The position numbers and the translations under genes were made by a program. The notes beneath the pieces were generated by a model that saw nothing but the letters and a program-made list of their open reading frames with translations, ran no database searches and was not told where the DNA came from. Below, piece by piece: positions 1 to 9,872 of a stretch of DNA of 64,000 nt. The first letter of the stretch is position 1. Each line of letters opens with the position of its first letter. Source of the stretch: Photobacterium phosphoreum. GTDB lineage: Bacteria > Pseudomonadota > Gammaproteobacteria > Enterobacterales > Vibrionaceae. Location of the stretch: positions 1,832,844 through 1,896,843 of the forward strand of contig NZ_MSCQ01000001.1 in NCBI RefSeq assembly GCF_002954725.1. Direction: 5' to 3'.

Positions 1-29
1 TGCCAATACAAATCGTCTTTTTTATTCAT
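1..29 (-). CDS. msrB: Peptide-methionine (R)-S-oxide reductase MsrB, N-terminal fragment at the window edge
   Basis: Only the first nine codons are present (MNKKDDLYW), running off the left end. A near-perfect Shine-Dalgarno (GGAGGTGG on the minus strand, 31-40) sits just before the ATG at 29. In E. coli and Vibrio msrB (yeaA) lies next to and divergent from gapA, and the start resembles Vibrio MsrB proteins from memory. The identification rests mainly on this synteny because too few residues are visible to test the family. The enzyme would reduce methionine-R-sulfoxide in proteins using thioredoxin. Confidence 0.6.
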
Positions 30-109
30 TCTCCACCTCCTTTGTTTACTAATTTCGATAATCGTAATAATTATATTTGCTATTTAGAGCCACTGTACCA
101 CATACTTCT

Positions 110-125
110 TGTGCAAAAAGTCACA
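110..125. promoter_or_regulatory. Candidate CRP-cAMP site between msrB and gapA
   Basis: TGTGC-N6-TCACA matches nine of ten conserved positions of the CRP consensus TGTGA-N6-TCACA. It lies in the divergent msrB/gapA region. E. coli gapA is under catabolite control, so a CRP site is plausible. It is a single motif match with no experimental support. Confidence 0.4.
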
Positions 126-183
126 TAAACTCAAAACCGATTTTTAGCTTTTGTTAATATGAATAAAAGTTAACAGTTACGGT

Positions 184-220
184 GACGGTAATTTAAACAA
201 CTTTTGTACAAATTACCGTC
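184..220. repeat. Perfect 11-bp inverted repeat in the gapA upstream region
   Basis: GACGGTAATTT (184-194) and AAATTACCGTC (210-220) are exact reverse complements separated by 15 bases. There is no T-run directly after either arm, so it is not an obvious terminator. It could be an operator or a leader hairpin; function unknown. Confidence 0.55.
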
Positions 221-348
221 GTTGTAGTGGAAATGTAAAAAATATCCGAACTTTTTTTTGACCTTAAGCAATTTAAACGATTTTTTTGCTTGCAGGCTTA
301 CAAAGGATTCTGTAATTTTACTACCAGTTATATTTCATTAGAAATTAA

Positions 349-1362
<1,014 letters not shown>

Positions 1363-1402
1363 TGTAGCAATTAGCTGACTTTCTTTGAAAGCAGATAGTA
1401 AG

Positions 1403-1431
1403 AAGCGACGCTTAAGGGTGTCGCTTTTTTT
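1403..1431 (+). terminator. Intrinsic terminator of gapA
   Basis: Stem AAGCGAC (1403-1409) with GTCGCTT (1420-1426), running into a T-tract. It lies 40 bases after the gapA stop, separating gapA from yeaD. Confidence 0.85.
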
Positions 1432-1610
1432 ATACCTAAAATATAGCTAATAATGCAGTATAGTCACTCATGATTATAAACTCACATGTGATAACACCAA
1501 TAATTCACACCTCTTATTCCTAGCCCATGAAATATAACGATCAAAAATGTCACAAAAATTACAAATAAATCTTAATATTCTTTGATACTTTAAAACGAAA
1601 AATAAGTTTT

Positions 1611-1655
1611 CATGTTTATATTTTTAGCCTGTATATAGCCAAAAACATAAACATG
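1611..1655. repeat. Imperfect palindrome upstream of yeaD
   Basis: CATGTTTAT (1611-1619) and ATAAACATG (1647-1655) are exact inverted arms, and inner TTTTT/AAAAA and GC/GC pairs extend the stem with mismatches. It ends about 35 bases before the yeaD start, so it could be a 5'-leader hairpin or an operator. The rest of the 1432-1689 spacer is AT-rich with nothing else I can name. Confidence 0.5.
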
Positions 1656-1689
1656 GGCGCTTTCGCCACCTCACATTAAGGAAAAGAAG

Positions 1690-2565
1690 ATGGATTTACG
1701 TCAACTTTCGACAATCAATGCATTATCTGATGCTGTTACCGTATGCGAATATCAAGGCGTGAAGGTTATTCGTGTCATTCACCCAATGGTAGAAGCCGGA
1801 ATTTCACTTCATGGTGGTCATTTACTTTGGTTCAAACCTGCCGGTGAAAAAGATGTGATCTGGTTGAGCGAAAAAGCTGAGTTTGATATAACAAAAGCAG
1901 TTCGTGGCGGGATTCCAGTCTGCTGGCCATGGTTTGGTAAAGCCGCAGTACCATCACATGGATTTGCTCGTACGAGTGAATGGACGTTATCACAACACCG
2001 TGAAAATGATAACGGTGTTATTGTTACTTTAACCCTTGAAGATAACCAAGATACACGCTCAATTTGGCCGCATAAATTCCATAATCAAATGACGTTTGAA
2101 ATGAGTGCTGAACTTAATGTTAGCTTAACATCAACCAATACTGATACTCATCCTTGGTCATATGGGGGTGCATTACACACTTACTTTAACATTGCTGATA
2201 TCAATGCCGTTTCAGTTACTGGCATGGGCGCTGAATATTTAGATAGTACTCAGGCAGGAAAAATATGTCATGGTAATGATACCTTAACATTCAATACTGA
2301 AACTGATCGTGTTTATACTCACCCTCAGCCAACAATTACAATTAATGACCAAGATAATCAACGTACTATTTTAGTAACGAATCAAGGTAATAACGCAGCT
2401 GTTATTTGGAATCCTTGGCAAGAGTTATCGATTAACATGGGTGACATGGCAAATAACAGCTTTGAAACCATGGTGTGTGTAGAATCAACGATTCATACTC
2501 CAACCATAGAATTACAGCCAGGACAAACACATACGCTTTCAACTCGTATTGCCGTTCAACGCTAA
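1690..2565 (+). CDS. yeaD: D-hexose-6-phosphate mutarotase (YeaD family)
   Basis: Cytosolic glucose-6-phosphate 1-epimerase, interconverting the anomers of hexose 6-phosphates to feed glycolysis. The 291-aa length fits the family. The signature RGGIPVCWPWFG followed by SHGFAR is typical of YeaD and separates it from galactose mutarotase GalM; the C-terminal FETMVCVES segment carries a conserved glutamate. AAGGA at 1678-1682 precedes the ATG with 7-base spacing. It sits directly behind gapA, as in E. coli, which fits a glycolytic role, but a terminator lies between them so it probably has its own promoter. Confidence 0.93.
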   Translation: MDLRQLSTINALSDAVTVCEYQGVKVIRVIHPMVEAGISLHGGHLLWFKPAGEKDVIWLSEKAEFDITKAVRGGIPVCWPWFGKAAVPSHGFARTSEWTLSQHRENDNGVIVTLTLEDNQDTRSIWPHKFHNQMTFEMSAELNVSLTSTNTDTHPWSYGGALHTYFNIADINAVSVTGMGAEYLDSTQAGKICHGNDTLTFNTETDRVYTHPQPTITINDQDNQRTILVTNQGNNAAVIWNPWQELSINMGDMANNSFETMVCVESTIHTPTIELQPGQTHTLSTRIAVQR

Positions 2566-2612
2566 TGTAAAACAACGGATCACTAGTAAGTTATTTCAGC
2601 TTGCTAGTGACG

Positions 2613-2993
2613 TTATGCCAGCATAGAGCCCGTTGATTCAATCAGTACCCAACCGTTGCCATCGGGATCATTGAAAGTCGCAAATCGCCCTTCCATCATC
2701 GTAATAATTTCAGACAACGCAACCCCTCGACCTGTTAGTTCCTGATGCGTTGATTGAATATCATAGGTTTGAACCACCAAACCTTGTATACCTCCCGCCT
2801 CCATTCCTGCAAATGGTTTCACTAAGCTGATCGTCGTTTCTGCCCCTTTAGGTACCAGTTGTACCCATCGTGTTTGTTGACTCTCAGCATGATCTCTAAT
2901 CAATTCAAAACCTAGTACATCACGATAAAATTGCAGCGCCTGATTTTGATCAGAGACAGGAATCGATACCGTATCGACACGACAAATAGCCAT
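2613..2993 (-). CDS. VOC-family (glyoxalase/bleomycin resistance-like) protein
   Basis: Small 126-aa protein with one vicinal-oxygen-chelate domain: VDTVSIPVSDQNQALQFYRD near the N-terminus and FATFNDPDGNGWVLIES near the C-terminus, the usual metal-ligand ends of the fold. VOC proteins include lyases, dioxygenases and antibiotic-binding proteins; nothing here fixes the substrate. The open frame begins at a GTG at 3008, but GGAG lies 9 bases before the ATG at 2993 and the fold starts right after it, so 2993 is preferred. It converges on yeaD and appears monocistronic. Confidence 0.85.
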   Translation of the reverse strand: MAICRVDTVSIPVSDQNQALQFYRDVLGFELIRDHAESQQTRWVQLVPKGAETTISLVKPFAGMEAGGIQGLVVQTYDIQSTHQELTGRGVALSEIITMMEGRFATFNDPDGNGWVLIESTGSMLA

Positions 2994-3546
2994 AGCATCT
3001 TGCTCCACATTTTAAAAACAATATCAAACATCACCTATTGAGATTAAGTCAGCAGCAACACTTTTGTAAAAAAAACAAAATTTCTGGCGTAAATTCTTAC
3101 AATTTTTGATTTACTCTTGAACCTAAGACAGAGCAAAAAAATACCCTAATGACAAAAAAACACAATAAAACCACCATGAACATAAATTTTGAATTATTAC
3201 TTCAAAATTTGCTAATTAACCAGATATAAGAGCCAATAAGAATGTAAATATAAGCATTTTAAACCTAGTGATAAAACCATCAATTAAAATATAAAAAACA
3301 AACACATATAAATAATTTTTGCAACAATTTAACTTGCGAAACCCCAGTAATTCAAGGATAGTGATTGATATCGGTTATTTAATCGGCAGTTATATTCTCA
3401 TTCTTCAAAAGATATTTATTTACCAATCAGTAACTCTGCAATACAAAGTGATAAGTTCAGACTAGGCTTAAGTAAGTAAGCAATGCAAAAACATCATGTT
3501 TTTCATTAGTTACTCTTAAATATAAGAACGATTCAGGGGGCATACT
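2994..3546. other. AT-rich spacer before yeaG
   Basis: About 550 bases with stop codons in all frames and no open frame of gene size. I looked for a sigma-54 site (TGGCAC-N5-TTGC), since yeaG is nitrogen-starvation regulated in E. coli, and found no good match. It presumably holds the yeaG promoter, but no confident -10/-35 pair is visible. A strong ribosome site (AGGGGG) ends it. Confidence 0.5.
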
Positions 3547-5481
3547 ATGAGTATTTTTGACCACTATCGTCAGCGCTACGAAGAAGCTAAAGACGAAGAG
3601 CTTTCATTACAACAATTCCTTGATATCTGTAAAGACGATCGAAGTTCTTACGTCAATGCAGCAGAGCGTCTTCTAATGGCTATTGGCGAGCCAGAAATGA
3701 TAGATACAGCACAAGATCCACATCTTAGTCGCTTATTTTCAAACCGCGTCATATCACGTTACGACACCTTTAAAGATTTTTATGGCATGGAAGAAGCCAT
3801 TGAACAAATTGTGTCTTACCTTAAACACGCAGCACAGGGGCTCGAAGAGCGTAAACAGATCTTATACTTATTAGGTCCAGTAGGTGGTGGTAAATCATCC
3901 CTCGCTGAAAAGCTAAAAAGTTTAATGCAAAAAGTGCCTATTTATATTCTCACAGCCAATGGTGAGCGTAGCCCTGTAAACGATCATCCTTTCTGTTTGT
4001 TTGATAAACAAGAAGATGGCGGACTACTTAAAGATGAATATGGCATTCCTGGGCGCTATCTTAATAGCATTATGTCGCCATGGGCAGCCAAACGACTGCA
4101 TGAATTCGGTGGTGATATCACCCAATTTAAAGTGATCAAAGTTCGTCCTTCAATTCTTGATCAGGTCGGTATAGCTAAAACTGAGCCCGGTGATGAAAAC
4201 AATCAAGATATTTCATCATTAGTCGGTAAAGTTGATATTCGTCAGCTTGAGCATTTCTCTCAAGACGACCCTGATGCTTATAGTTATTCTGGTGCCTTAT
4301 GTAAAGCTAACCAAGGCTTAATGGAATTCGTTGAGATGTTTAAAGCACCATTAAAAGTGCTGCATCCATTATTGACGGCGACACAGGAAGGTAACTATAA
4401 CGGTACCGAAGGGTTATCTGCATTACCATTTGATGGCATGATTTTAGCGCACTCAAATGAATCAGAATGGCAAACATTCCGAAATAATAAGACTAACGAG
4501 GCCTTCTTAGATCGCGTCTATATCGTTAAAGTACCTTATTGCTTACGTGTCTCTGAAGAAATGCGTATTTACGAAAAACTATTACAAAACAGTGAGCTAT
4601 CATCAGCACCATGCTCACCTAGTACCCTAGAGATTTTAGCGCGTTTCACTGTGCTATCGCGTCTTAAAGAGCCTGAAAATTCCAGCGTGTATTCAAAAAT
4701 GCGGGTTTATGATGGTGAAACACTCAAAGATACCGATCCTAAAGCAAAATCATATCAAGAGTACCGTGATTACGCCGGTGTTGATGAAGGTATGAATGGA
4801 TTATCAACCCGTTTTGCCTTTAAGATCCTATCACGGGTATTTAACTTTGATCATGCTGAAGTTGCGGCTAACCCCGTTCATCTTTTCTACGTGCTTGAAC
4901 AACAAATTGAGCGTGAACAATTCCCGCAAGATATTGCAGAGAAATACCTTGAACACCTTAAAGGCTTCTTAACCCCTAAATATGTTGAGTTTATTGGTAA
5001 GGAAATTCAAACAGCCTACCTTGAGTCTTATTCAGAGTATGGCCAAAACATCTTTGATCGTTATGTAAGCTATGCTGACTTCTGGATCCAAGATCAAGAA
5101 TACCGAGATCCCGATACTGGCCAATTATTTGATCGTTCTGCACTTAATAACGAACTGGAAAAAATTGAGAAACCAGCGGGCATCAGTAATCCAAAAGATT
5201 TCCGTAATGAAATCGTTAATTTTGTCCTTCGTGCACGTGCCAATAATGCAGGTACAAATCCAAATTGGACCAGCTATGAAAAACTACGCACTGTGATTGA
5301 GAAGAAAATGTTCTCAAACACCGAAGAACTGTTACCGGTTATTTCCTTTAATGCAAAAACCTCAACCGATGAGCAGAAAAAACATGATGATTTTGTCGCT
5401 CGAATGATGGAAAAAGGCTATACCCGTAAACAAGTTCGCTTATTGTCTGAATGGTACTTACGCGTGCGTAAGTCGTCGTAA
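3547..5481 (+). CDS. yeaG: PrkA-type serine protein kinase YeaG
   Basis: Kinase of the PrkA/YeaG family, 644 aa, the same length as E. coli YeaG. An AAA-like N-terminal domain carries a Walker A motif GPVGGGKSS (residues 110-118) and an LPFDGMILAHSNESEW segment typical of the family; the C-terminal third is the PrkA kinase-like domain. In E. coli YeaG acts with YeaH in survival of nitrogen starvation and stationary phase. A very strong ribosome site (AGGGGG, spacing 6) precedes the ATG. It is first in yeaG-yeaH-ycgB, with 26 bases to yeaH. The substrate cannot be told from sequence. Confidence 0.96.
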   Translation: MSIFDHYRQRYEEAKDEELSLQQFLDICKDDRSSYVNAAERLLMAIGEPEMIDTAQDPHLSRLFSNRVISRYDTFKDFYGMEEAIEQIVSYLKHAAQGLEERKQILYLLGPVGGGKSSLAEKLKSLMQKVPIYILTANGERSPVNDHPFCLFDKQEDGGLLKDEYGIPGRYLNSIMSPWAAKRLHEFGGDITQFKVIKVRPSILDQVGIAKTEPGDENNQDISSLVGKVDIRQLEHFSQDDPDAYSYSGALCKANQGLMEFVEMFKAPLKVLHPLLTATQEGNYNGTEGLSALPFDGMILAHSNESEWQTFRNNKTNEAFLDRVYIVKVPYCLRVSEEMRIYEKLLQNSELSSAPCSPSTLEILARFTVLSRLKEPENSSVYSKMRVYDGETLKDTDPKAKSYQEYRDYAGVDEGMNGLSTRFAFKILSRVFNFDHAEVAANPVHLFYVLEQQIEREQFPQDIAEKYLEHLKGFLTPKYVEFIGKEIQTAYLESYSEYGQNIFDRYVSYADFWIQDQEYRDPDTGQLFDRSALNNELEKIEKPAGISNPKDFRNEIVNFVLRARANNAGTNPNWTSYEKLRTVIEKKMFSNTEELLPVISFNAKTSTDEQKKHDDFVARMMEKGYTRKQVRLLSEWYLRVRKSS

Positions 5482-5507
5482 CCAACTGACAACAAAGGGG
5501 GGATACT

Positions 5508-6779
5508 ATGGCACATTTTATTGATCGAAGGCTCAACGGTAAAAATAAGAGCACCGTCAATCGCCAACGTTTTTTACGTCGTCATAAACAGCGGATCAAA
5601 GAGTCTATTGCTGACGCAGTAAATAAACGTTCGATTACTGATGTCGATAGTGGTGAGGATATAACCATCCCCTCTCGCGACATTAGCGAACCAATATTTC
5701 ATCAAGGTAAAGGTGGACAACGAGAAGTCGTCCACCCAGGTAATGACCAATTTAGCCCTGGTGATCGCATTGAACGTCCACAAGGTGGTGGCGGTCAAGG
5801 AGGCGCGGGAGAAGGTCAAGCAAGTCCTGATGGAGACGGTCAAGATGATTTTGTCTTCCAAATATCGAAAGATGAATACCTTGATTTATTATTTGAAGAT
5901 TTAGAACTGCCGAACTTACAAAAAAATGCGATTAATCAGCTTGTCGAATGGAAAACATTCCGGGCAGGTTATAAATCACAAGGCGTACCGTCAAATATTG
6001 CCATCGTAAAGTCATTGCAAAATTCACTCGCAAGACGAACAGCAATGACAGCTGGTAAGCGTCGTAAAGTACGAGAGCTTGAACAAGCACTTGAACTATT
6101 ATTTACAACTGAACCAGCTCAACCGTTTGAAGAAGAACGGATTAAACAAGAAATTGATGGACTACGGAAAAAAATTAATCGTACTCCGTTTATTGATACG
6201 TTTGATTTACGGTATAAGAACTACGAGCGTCGCCCACAACCATCAAGCCAAGCGGTTATGTTTTGTTTAATGGACGTATCAGGCTCAATGGATCAAGCAA
6301 CCAAAGATATTGCTAAACGGTTTTATATCTTACTTTATTTATTTTTAAACCGTACTTACAAAAATGTTGAAGTGGTGTTTATTCGTCACCATACCCAAGC
6401 CAAAGAAGTGGATGAGCATGAGTTTTTCTACTCTCAAGAAACCGGTGGCACGATAGTTTCTAGTGCATTAAAAATGATGCATGACATCGTTAAACAACGC
6501 TATCGCCCTGAAGAGTGGAATATTTATGCAGCACAAGCATCAGACGGCGATAATTGGGCTGATGACTCTCCAGGCTGTCGTGAATTACTGGATAAACACA
6601 TACTTCCGGTAACACGTTATTACTCATACATTGAAATTACTCGCCGAGCACACCAAACCTTATGGCGAGAGTATGAGGCTTTGCATAGCAGCCATGAAAA
6701 TTTTGCAATGCAAAACATTAAAACTGTTGATGATATTTTTCCTGTATTTAGGGAATTATTTAAAAAACAAGTCAGTTAA
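5508..6779 (+). CDS. yeaH: YeaH/YhbH family von Willebrand A-like protein (UPF0229)
   Basis: 423 aa, close to E. coli YeaH. A basic N-terminus is followed by a glycine-rich low-complexity stretch (about residues 85-110, [12 protein letters not shown]), then a VWA-like domain with the metal-site motif D256-V-S-G-S260 (MDVSGSMDQ). The family is always found with PrkA-type kinases and is thought to be their partner; the biochemical role is not settled. The ribosome site AAGGGGGG is as strong as that of yeaG, suggesting matched translation. The gap from yeaG is 26 bases, so the genes are co-transcribed. Confidence 0.94.
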   Translation: MAHFIDRRLNGKNKSTVNRQRFLRRHKQRIKESIADAVNKRSITDVDSGEDITIPSRDISEPIFHQGKGGQREVVHPGNDQFSPGDRIERPQGGGGQGGAGEGQASPDGDGQDDFVFQISKDEYLDLLFEDLELPNLQKNAINQLVEWKTFRAGYKSQGVPSNIAIVKSLQNSLARRTAMTAGKRRKVRELEQALELLFTTEPAQPFEEERIKQEIDGLRKKINRTPFIDTFDLRYKNYERRPQPSSQAVMFCLMDVSGSMDQATKDIAKRFYILLYLFLNRTYKNVEVVFIRHHTQAKEVDEHEFFYSQETGGTIVSSALKMMHDIVKQRYRPEEWNIYAAQASDGDNWADDSPGCRELLDKHILPVTRYYSYIEITRRAHQTLWREYEALHSSHENFAMQNIKTVDDIFPVFRELFKKQVS

Positions 6780-6887
6780 ATTAACGCCACTCCATGGTAA
6801 GAAACATAATCGGCACAGTCATAAACTTTGTGCCGATTTATGCCAACTTATCAGTCAACGAGTGGACAAACATGGGGAGATTGAGTG

Positions 6888-8417
6888 ATGGCAATAATGA
6901 CAACAACAAAACCACTCAGTGATGGACCAGATTGGACTTTTGATTTACTTGAACAATACCACGTTGAAATTAAACGTGTAGCTGCACACTATCGCCTTGA
7001 TACTTACCCAAATCAAATTGAAGTTATCACTGCCGAACAAATGATGGATGCCTATTCCAGTATCGGTATGCCGATCAACTACCACCACTGGTCATTTGGT
7101 AAACGCTTTATTGAAACAGAACGAGGCTACAAACATGGTCAGATGGGCTTAGCCTATGAGATCGTGATCAATTCAGATCCTTGTATCGCTTATCTAATGG
7201 AAGAGAACACCATTACTATGCAAGCCCTCGTAATGGCGCATGCCTGTTATGGACATAATTCTTTCTTCAAGGGCAATTATCTTTTTAAAACATGGACTGA
7301 TGCTAGCTCTATTATTGATTATCTGTTATTTGCTCGTAAATATATTACTGAATGCGAAGAAAAGTACGGTGTTGATGATGTAGAGAAATTACTCGATTCT
7401 TGTCATGCACTTATGAATTACGGCGTTGATCGCTACAAGCGACCTCAAAAAATATCGTTAGTTGAAGAAACCGCACGCCAAAAAGCCCGAGAAGATTACC
7501 TCCAATCCCAAGTAAACTCGTTATGGCGAACCATTCCACAACACCAAGCAAAAGAAGCGGTGCATGAAGAGCAACGTTTTCCTATTGATCCTCAAGAAAA
7601 CATTCTGTATTTCTTTGAAAAACACGCGCCATTACTTGAGCCGTGGCAGCGAGAATTAGTCCGTATCGTTCGCAAAGTTAGTCAATATTTTTACCCCCAA
7701 AAACAAACCCAAGTAATGAACGAAGGCTGGGCAACATTTTGGCATTACACGATTTTGAATCACCTTTATGATGATGGGTTAGTCACTGATAGATTCATCA
7801 TGGAATTTCTACACAGTCATACTAACGTTGTCGCCCAACCGGAATATAATAGCCCCTATTACAGCGGAATTAATCCGTATGCATTAGGCTTTGCTATGTT
7901 CCAAGACATACGACGTATTTGTGAAAACCCTACTGATGAAGATAAATATTGGTTCCCTGATATTGCAGGATCTGATTGGCTTGAGACATTACATTTTGCG
8001 ATGGAAAACTTTAAAGATGAGAGTTTTATTAGTCAATTCTTATCACCGAAGTTAATGCGTGATTTTAAACTGTTTGCGGTGAACGATGATGATCGCCATA
8101 ACTATGTCGAAGTCAGTGCAATCCATAACGAAGAAGGCTATCGCGCTATTCGTGAAAAATTATCATCACAATATAATCTCAGTAATAATGAGCCTAATTT
8201 ACAAGTTTGGAATGTCGCTTTACGCGGAGACCGTTCACTGACATTACGCTATATTCCTCATAACCGTATCCCTCTCGCGGAGAGTCATACTGAGGTCATC
8301 AAACATTTACATCGACTATGGGGCTTTAACGTTACCCTCGAAGAAGAATTGCCTGATGGTCGAGGGAAAATTATTGCAACCTGCCCTGCCAATACACAAT
8401 ATAATACTGATATATAA
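6888..8417 (+). CDS. ycgB: SpoVR family protein (YcgB)
   Basis: 509 aa, matching E. coli YcgB (510 aa). It has the SpoVR hallmarks: an HHWSFGKRF segment near residue 65, MNEGWATFWHYTI in the middle and YNSPYYSGINPYALGF. SpoVR acts in spore cortex formation in Bacillus; in non-sporulating bacteria it is a stationary-phase protein of unknown mechanism. A GTG at 6885 is in frame, but the ATG at 6888 lies 7 bases after GGGGAGA and is preferred; ATG 6897 is another option. It follows yeaH by about 105 bases with no terminator between, so the three genes probably form one starvation operon. This three-gene set recurs across bacteria. Confidence 0.95.
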   Translation: MAIMTTTKPLSDGPDWTFDLLEQYHVEIKRVAAHYRLDTYPNQIEVITAEQMMDAYSSIGMPINYHHWSFGKRFIETERGYKHGQMGLAYEIVINSDPCIAYLMEENTITMQALVMAHACYGHNSFFKGNYLFKTWTDASSIIDYLLFARKYITECEEKYGVDDVEKLLDSCHALMNYGVDRYKRPQKISLVEETARQKAREDYLQSQVNSLWRTIPQHQAKEAVHEEQRFPIDPQENILYFFEKHAPLLEPWQRELVRIVRKVSQYFYPQKQTQVMNEGWATFWHYTILNHLYDDGLVTDRFIMEFLHSHTNVVAQPEYNSPYYSGINPYALGFAMFQDIRRICENPTDEDKYWFPDIAGSDWLETLHFAMENFKDESFISQFLSPKLMRDFKLFAVNDDDRHNYVEVSAIHNEEGYRAIREKLSSQYNLSNNEPNLQVWNVALRGDRSLTLRYIPHNRIPLAESHTEVIKHLHRLWGFNVTLEEELPDGRGKIIATCPANTQYNTDI

Positions 8418-8442
8418 TACAGAAATAAAAAGCACCCATAAC

Positions 8443-8479
8443 AAAACGGGGAACCAACATAACGTTGATTCCCCGTTTT
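8443..8479. terminator. Bidirectional terminator between ycgB and fadR
   Basis: AAAACGGGGAA (8443-8453) pairs with TTCCCCGTTTT (8469-8479), with an inner CAAC/GTTG pair. A-rich and T-rich flanks allow it to act for both converging genes. Confidence 0.85.
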
Positions 8480-8503
8480 AATTATTTCAAAAAACAGTGA
8501 CTA

Positions 8504-9355
8504 TTACTGTTCTTCTTCATATAAATACTTAGAGATCTTAACGCGATGGGTATACCAAATCGCACCAGTTTCTCGGCCATATTTTTTAATACGATCCGCG
8601 ACTAATTCTGCTTGATGATCATCACAACATGCTTGTAAGTCACTATAAAAATCAAGTGCTAATTGGCATGCTTCAGGATTCATAAAGTAATAGCCGCCAA
8701 CGCGAGTATAAATCTTACGTAATCCATTTATTGTCAGCACATAAAGCGTGTTACCTGATTTCCCGGCCATACCTTGAAATAAGCGGTAATCATAATAGTT
8801 AAAAGCGCGTGCTCGACAAATTTCCTCACATAACTGAGGATCACTCTTACCGTATTTATCAACGATTTTCTTTACTTCTTGGAGTAACTGTAATCGATCG
8901 TCACTATTTTCAATAAACTCAGCAAAACTCTCAGCCGCTAATAATCGCTGACATGATTCAATAACATGTTGAATTAATTCGCTGGAGTTTTCTGGATTAC
9001 CTTTGACAGCATAGCGCATAAAAACACTACTGATATCCGTACGAGCCGCTAATAAATCAGCCAATACTCGTTGGACATCCTGTCCATCCAATGTGATTAA
9101 CGTATCTAAAATGCTTAAACCTGAGGTATCCATGTAATTATTTACACGGGTCGGTTTACCATGTTGAATCGTTAGCCAGCCATCTCGCGCTAAACGCTGT
9201 AATACTTCACGTAATGTTGTTCGCGTTACGCCAATAAGTTCTGAAAGTTCACGTTCAGCAGGAAGAATCGAGCCCTGAGGAAAGTGATTATTCCAGATAC
9301 TTTCAATAATGTATTTCTCAGCAAACGTCGCTGGGCTATCAGCCTTAATAACCAT
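8504..9355 (-). CDS. fadR: Fatty acid metabolism regulator FadR (Vibrio-type, with insertion)
   Basis: GntR-family regulator that represses fatty acid degradation and activates unsaturated fatty acid synthesis; acyl-CoA releases it from DNA. The start [16 protein letters not shown] matches E. coli FadR, followed by the winged helix ([26 protein letters not shown], about residues 40-66). At 283 aa it is about 44 residues longer than E. coli FadR (239); the excess falls in the middle of the ligand domain (roughly residues 138-180). This is the known Vibrio insertion that in V. cholerae creates an extra acyl-CoA site. It is divergent from nhaB, as in E. coli. Confidence 0.97.
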   Translation of the reverse strand: MVIKADSPATFAEKYIIESIWNNHFPQGSILPAERELSELIGVTRTTLREVLQRLARDGWLTIQHGKPTRVNNYMDTSGLSILDTLITLDGQDVQRVLADLLAARTDISSVFMRYAVKGNPENSSELIQHVIESCQRLLAAESFAEFIENSDDRLQLLQEVKKIVDKYGKSDPQLCEEICRARAFNYYDYRLFQGMAGKSGNTLYVLTINGLRKIYTRVGGYYFMNPEACQLALDFYSDLQACCDDHQAELVADRIKKYGRETGAIWYTHRVKISKYLYEEEQ

Positions 9356-9638
9356 CTAAGTTCAATCCAATTCGCTTCTTGCTTATGTTATTTATTAACA
9401 CTCATCATACCACTAGTTGTTCAATAGCTGAAATCTAGTACACAAGTCTGACACTAAGCAGATAGATATGTACAAAAATAAACCATCTATACCTATAAAG
9501 GCCGATATAGTTGCATTATTTTATCATGAAGCAATATTTAGCCTTCAGAATTCTGTATATTATCACGCTAATGTCTTAGGTATCACCCTCAGTTTGTGAT
9601 GAAAATGTCATGATAACTTTACATATATGTGTATACGG

Positions 9639-9666
9639 TTGACTAATAAAATTCAATCAGTAGAGT
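9639..9666 (+). promoter_or_regulatory. Candidate sigma-70 promoter for nhaB
   Basis: TTGACT (9639-9644), 16-base spacer, TAGAGT (9661-9666). The -35 is good and the -10 is weak (4 of 6). It would give a leader of about 200 bases before nhaB. No clear FadR operator was found in the 517-base fadR/nhaB spacer. Confidence 0.35.
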
Positions 9667-9804
9667 TGTCATTAACAAACTGGGAGCAAATGGATGCTGC
9701 TGCCTGCTTTAAGTTAAATATCATCATTGGTTATTTATGGTGTTTATCTTAAAGAGCTTATCACCACTGAAAATTTTTAGCATGATGCGATTAATTAGCA
9801 GTTG

Positions 9805-9856
9805 ATTAGTGCTAGCAAGCAATTAGTGCCATTTCATACCTTCAATTTGCACTAAT
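9805..9856 (+). repeat. nhaB leader with two ATTAGTGC copies and one complementary GCACTAAT
   Basis: ATTAGTGC occurs at 9805-9812 and 9822-9829; its exact complement GCACTAAT is at 9849-9856, three bases before the ribosome site of nhaB. The last element can pair with either upstream copy but not both, so two alternative hairpins are possible in the leader, close to the start of translation. This is a sequence observation; a regulatory role is inference. Confidence 0.45.
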
Positions 9857-9872
9857 AATAAGAGATTTAAAC

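Noticed and set aside
3009..3546. Sigma-54 promoter expected before yeaG
   Set aside because: No TGGCAC-N5-TTGC match with correct spacing was found on the plus strand.
9594..9612. CRP-like site TGTGA-N6-TGTCA upstream of nhaB
   Set aside because: The second half-site matches only three of five positions, not enough to report.
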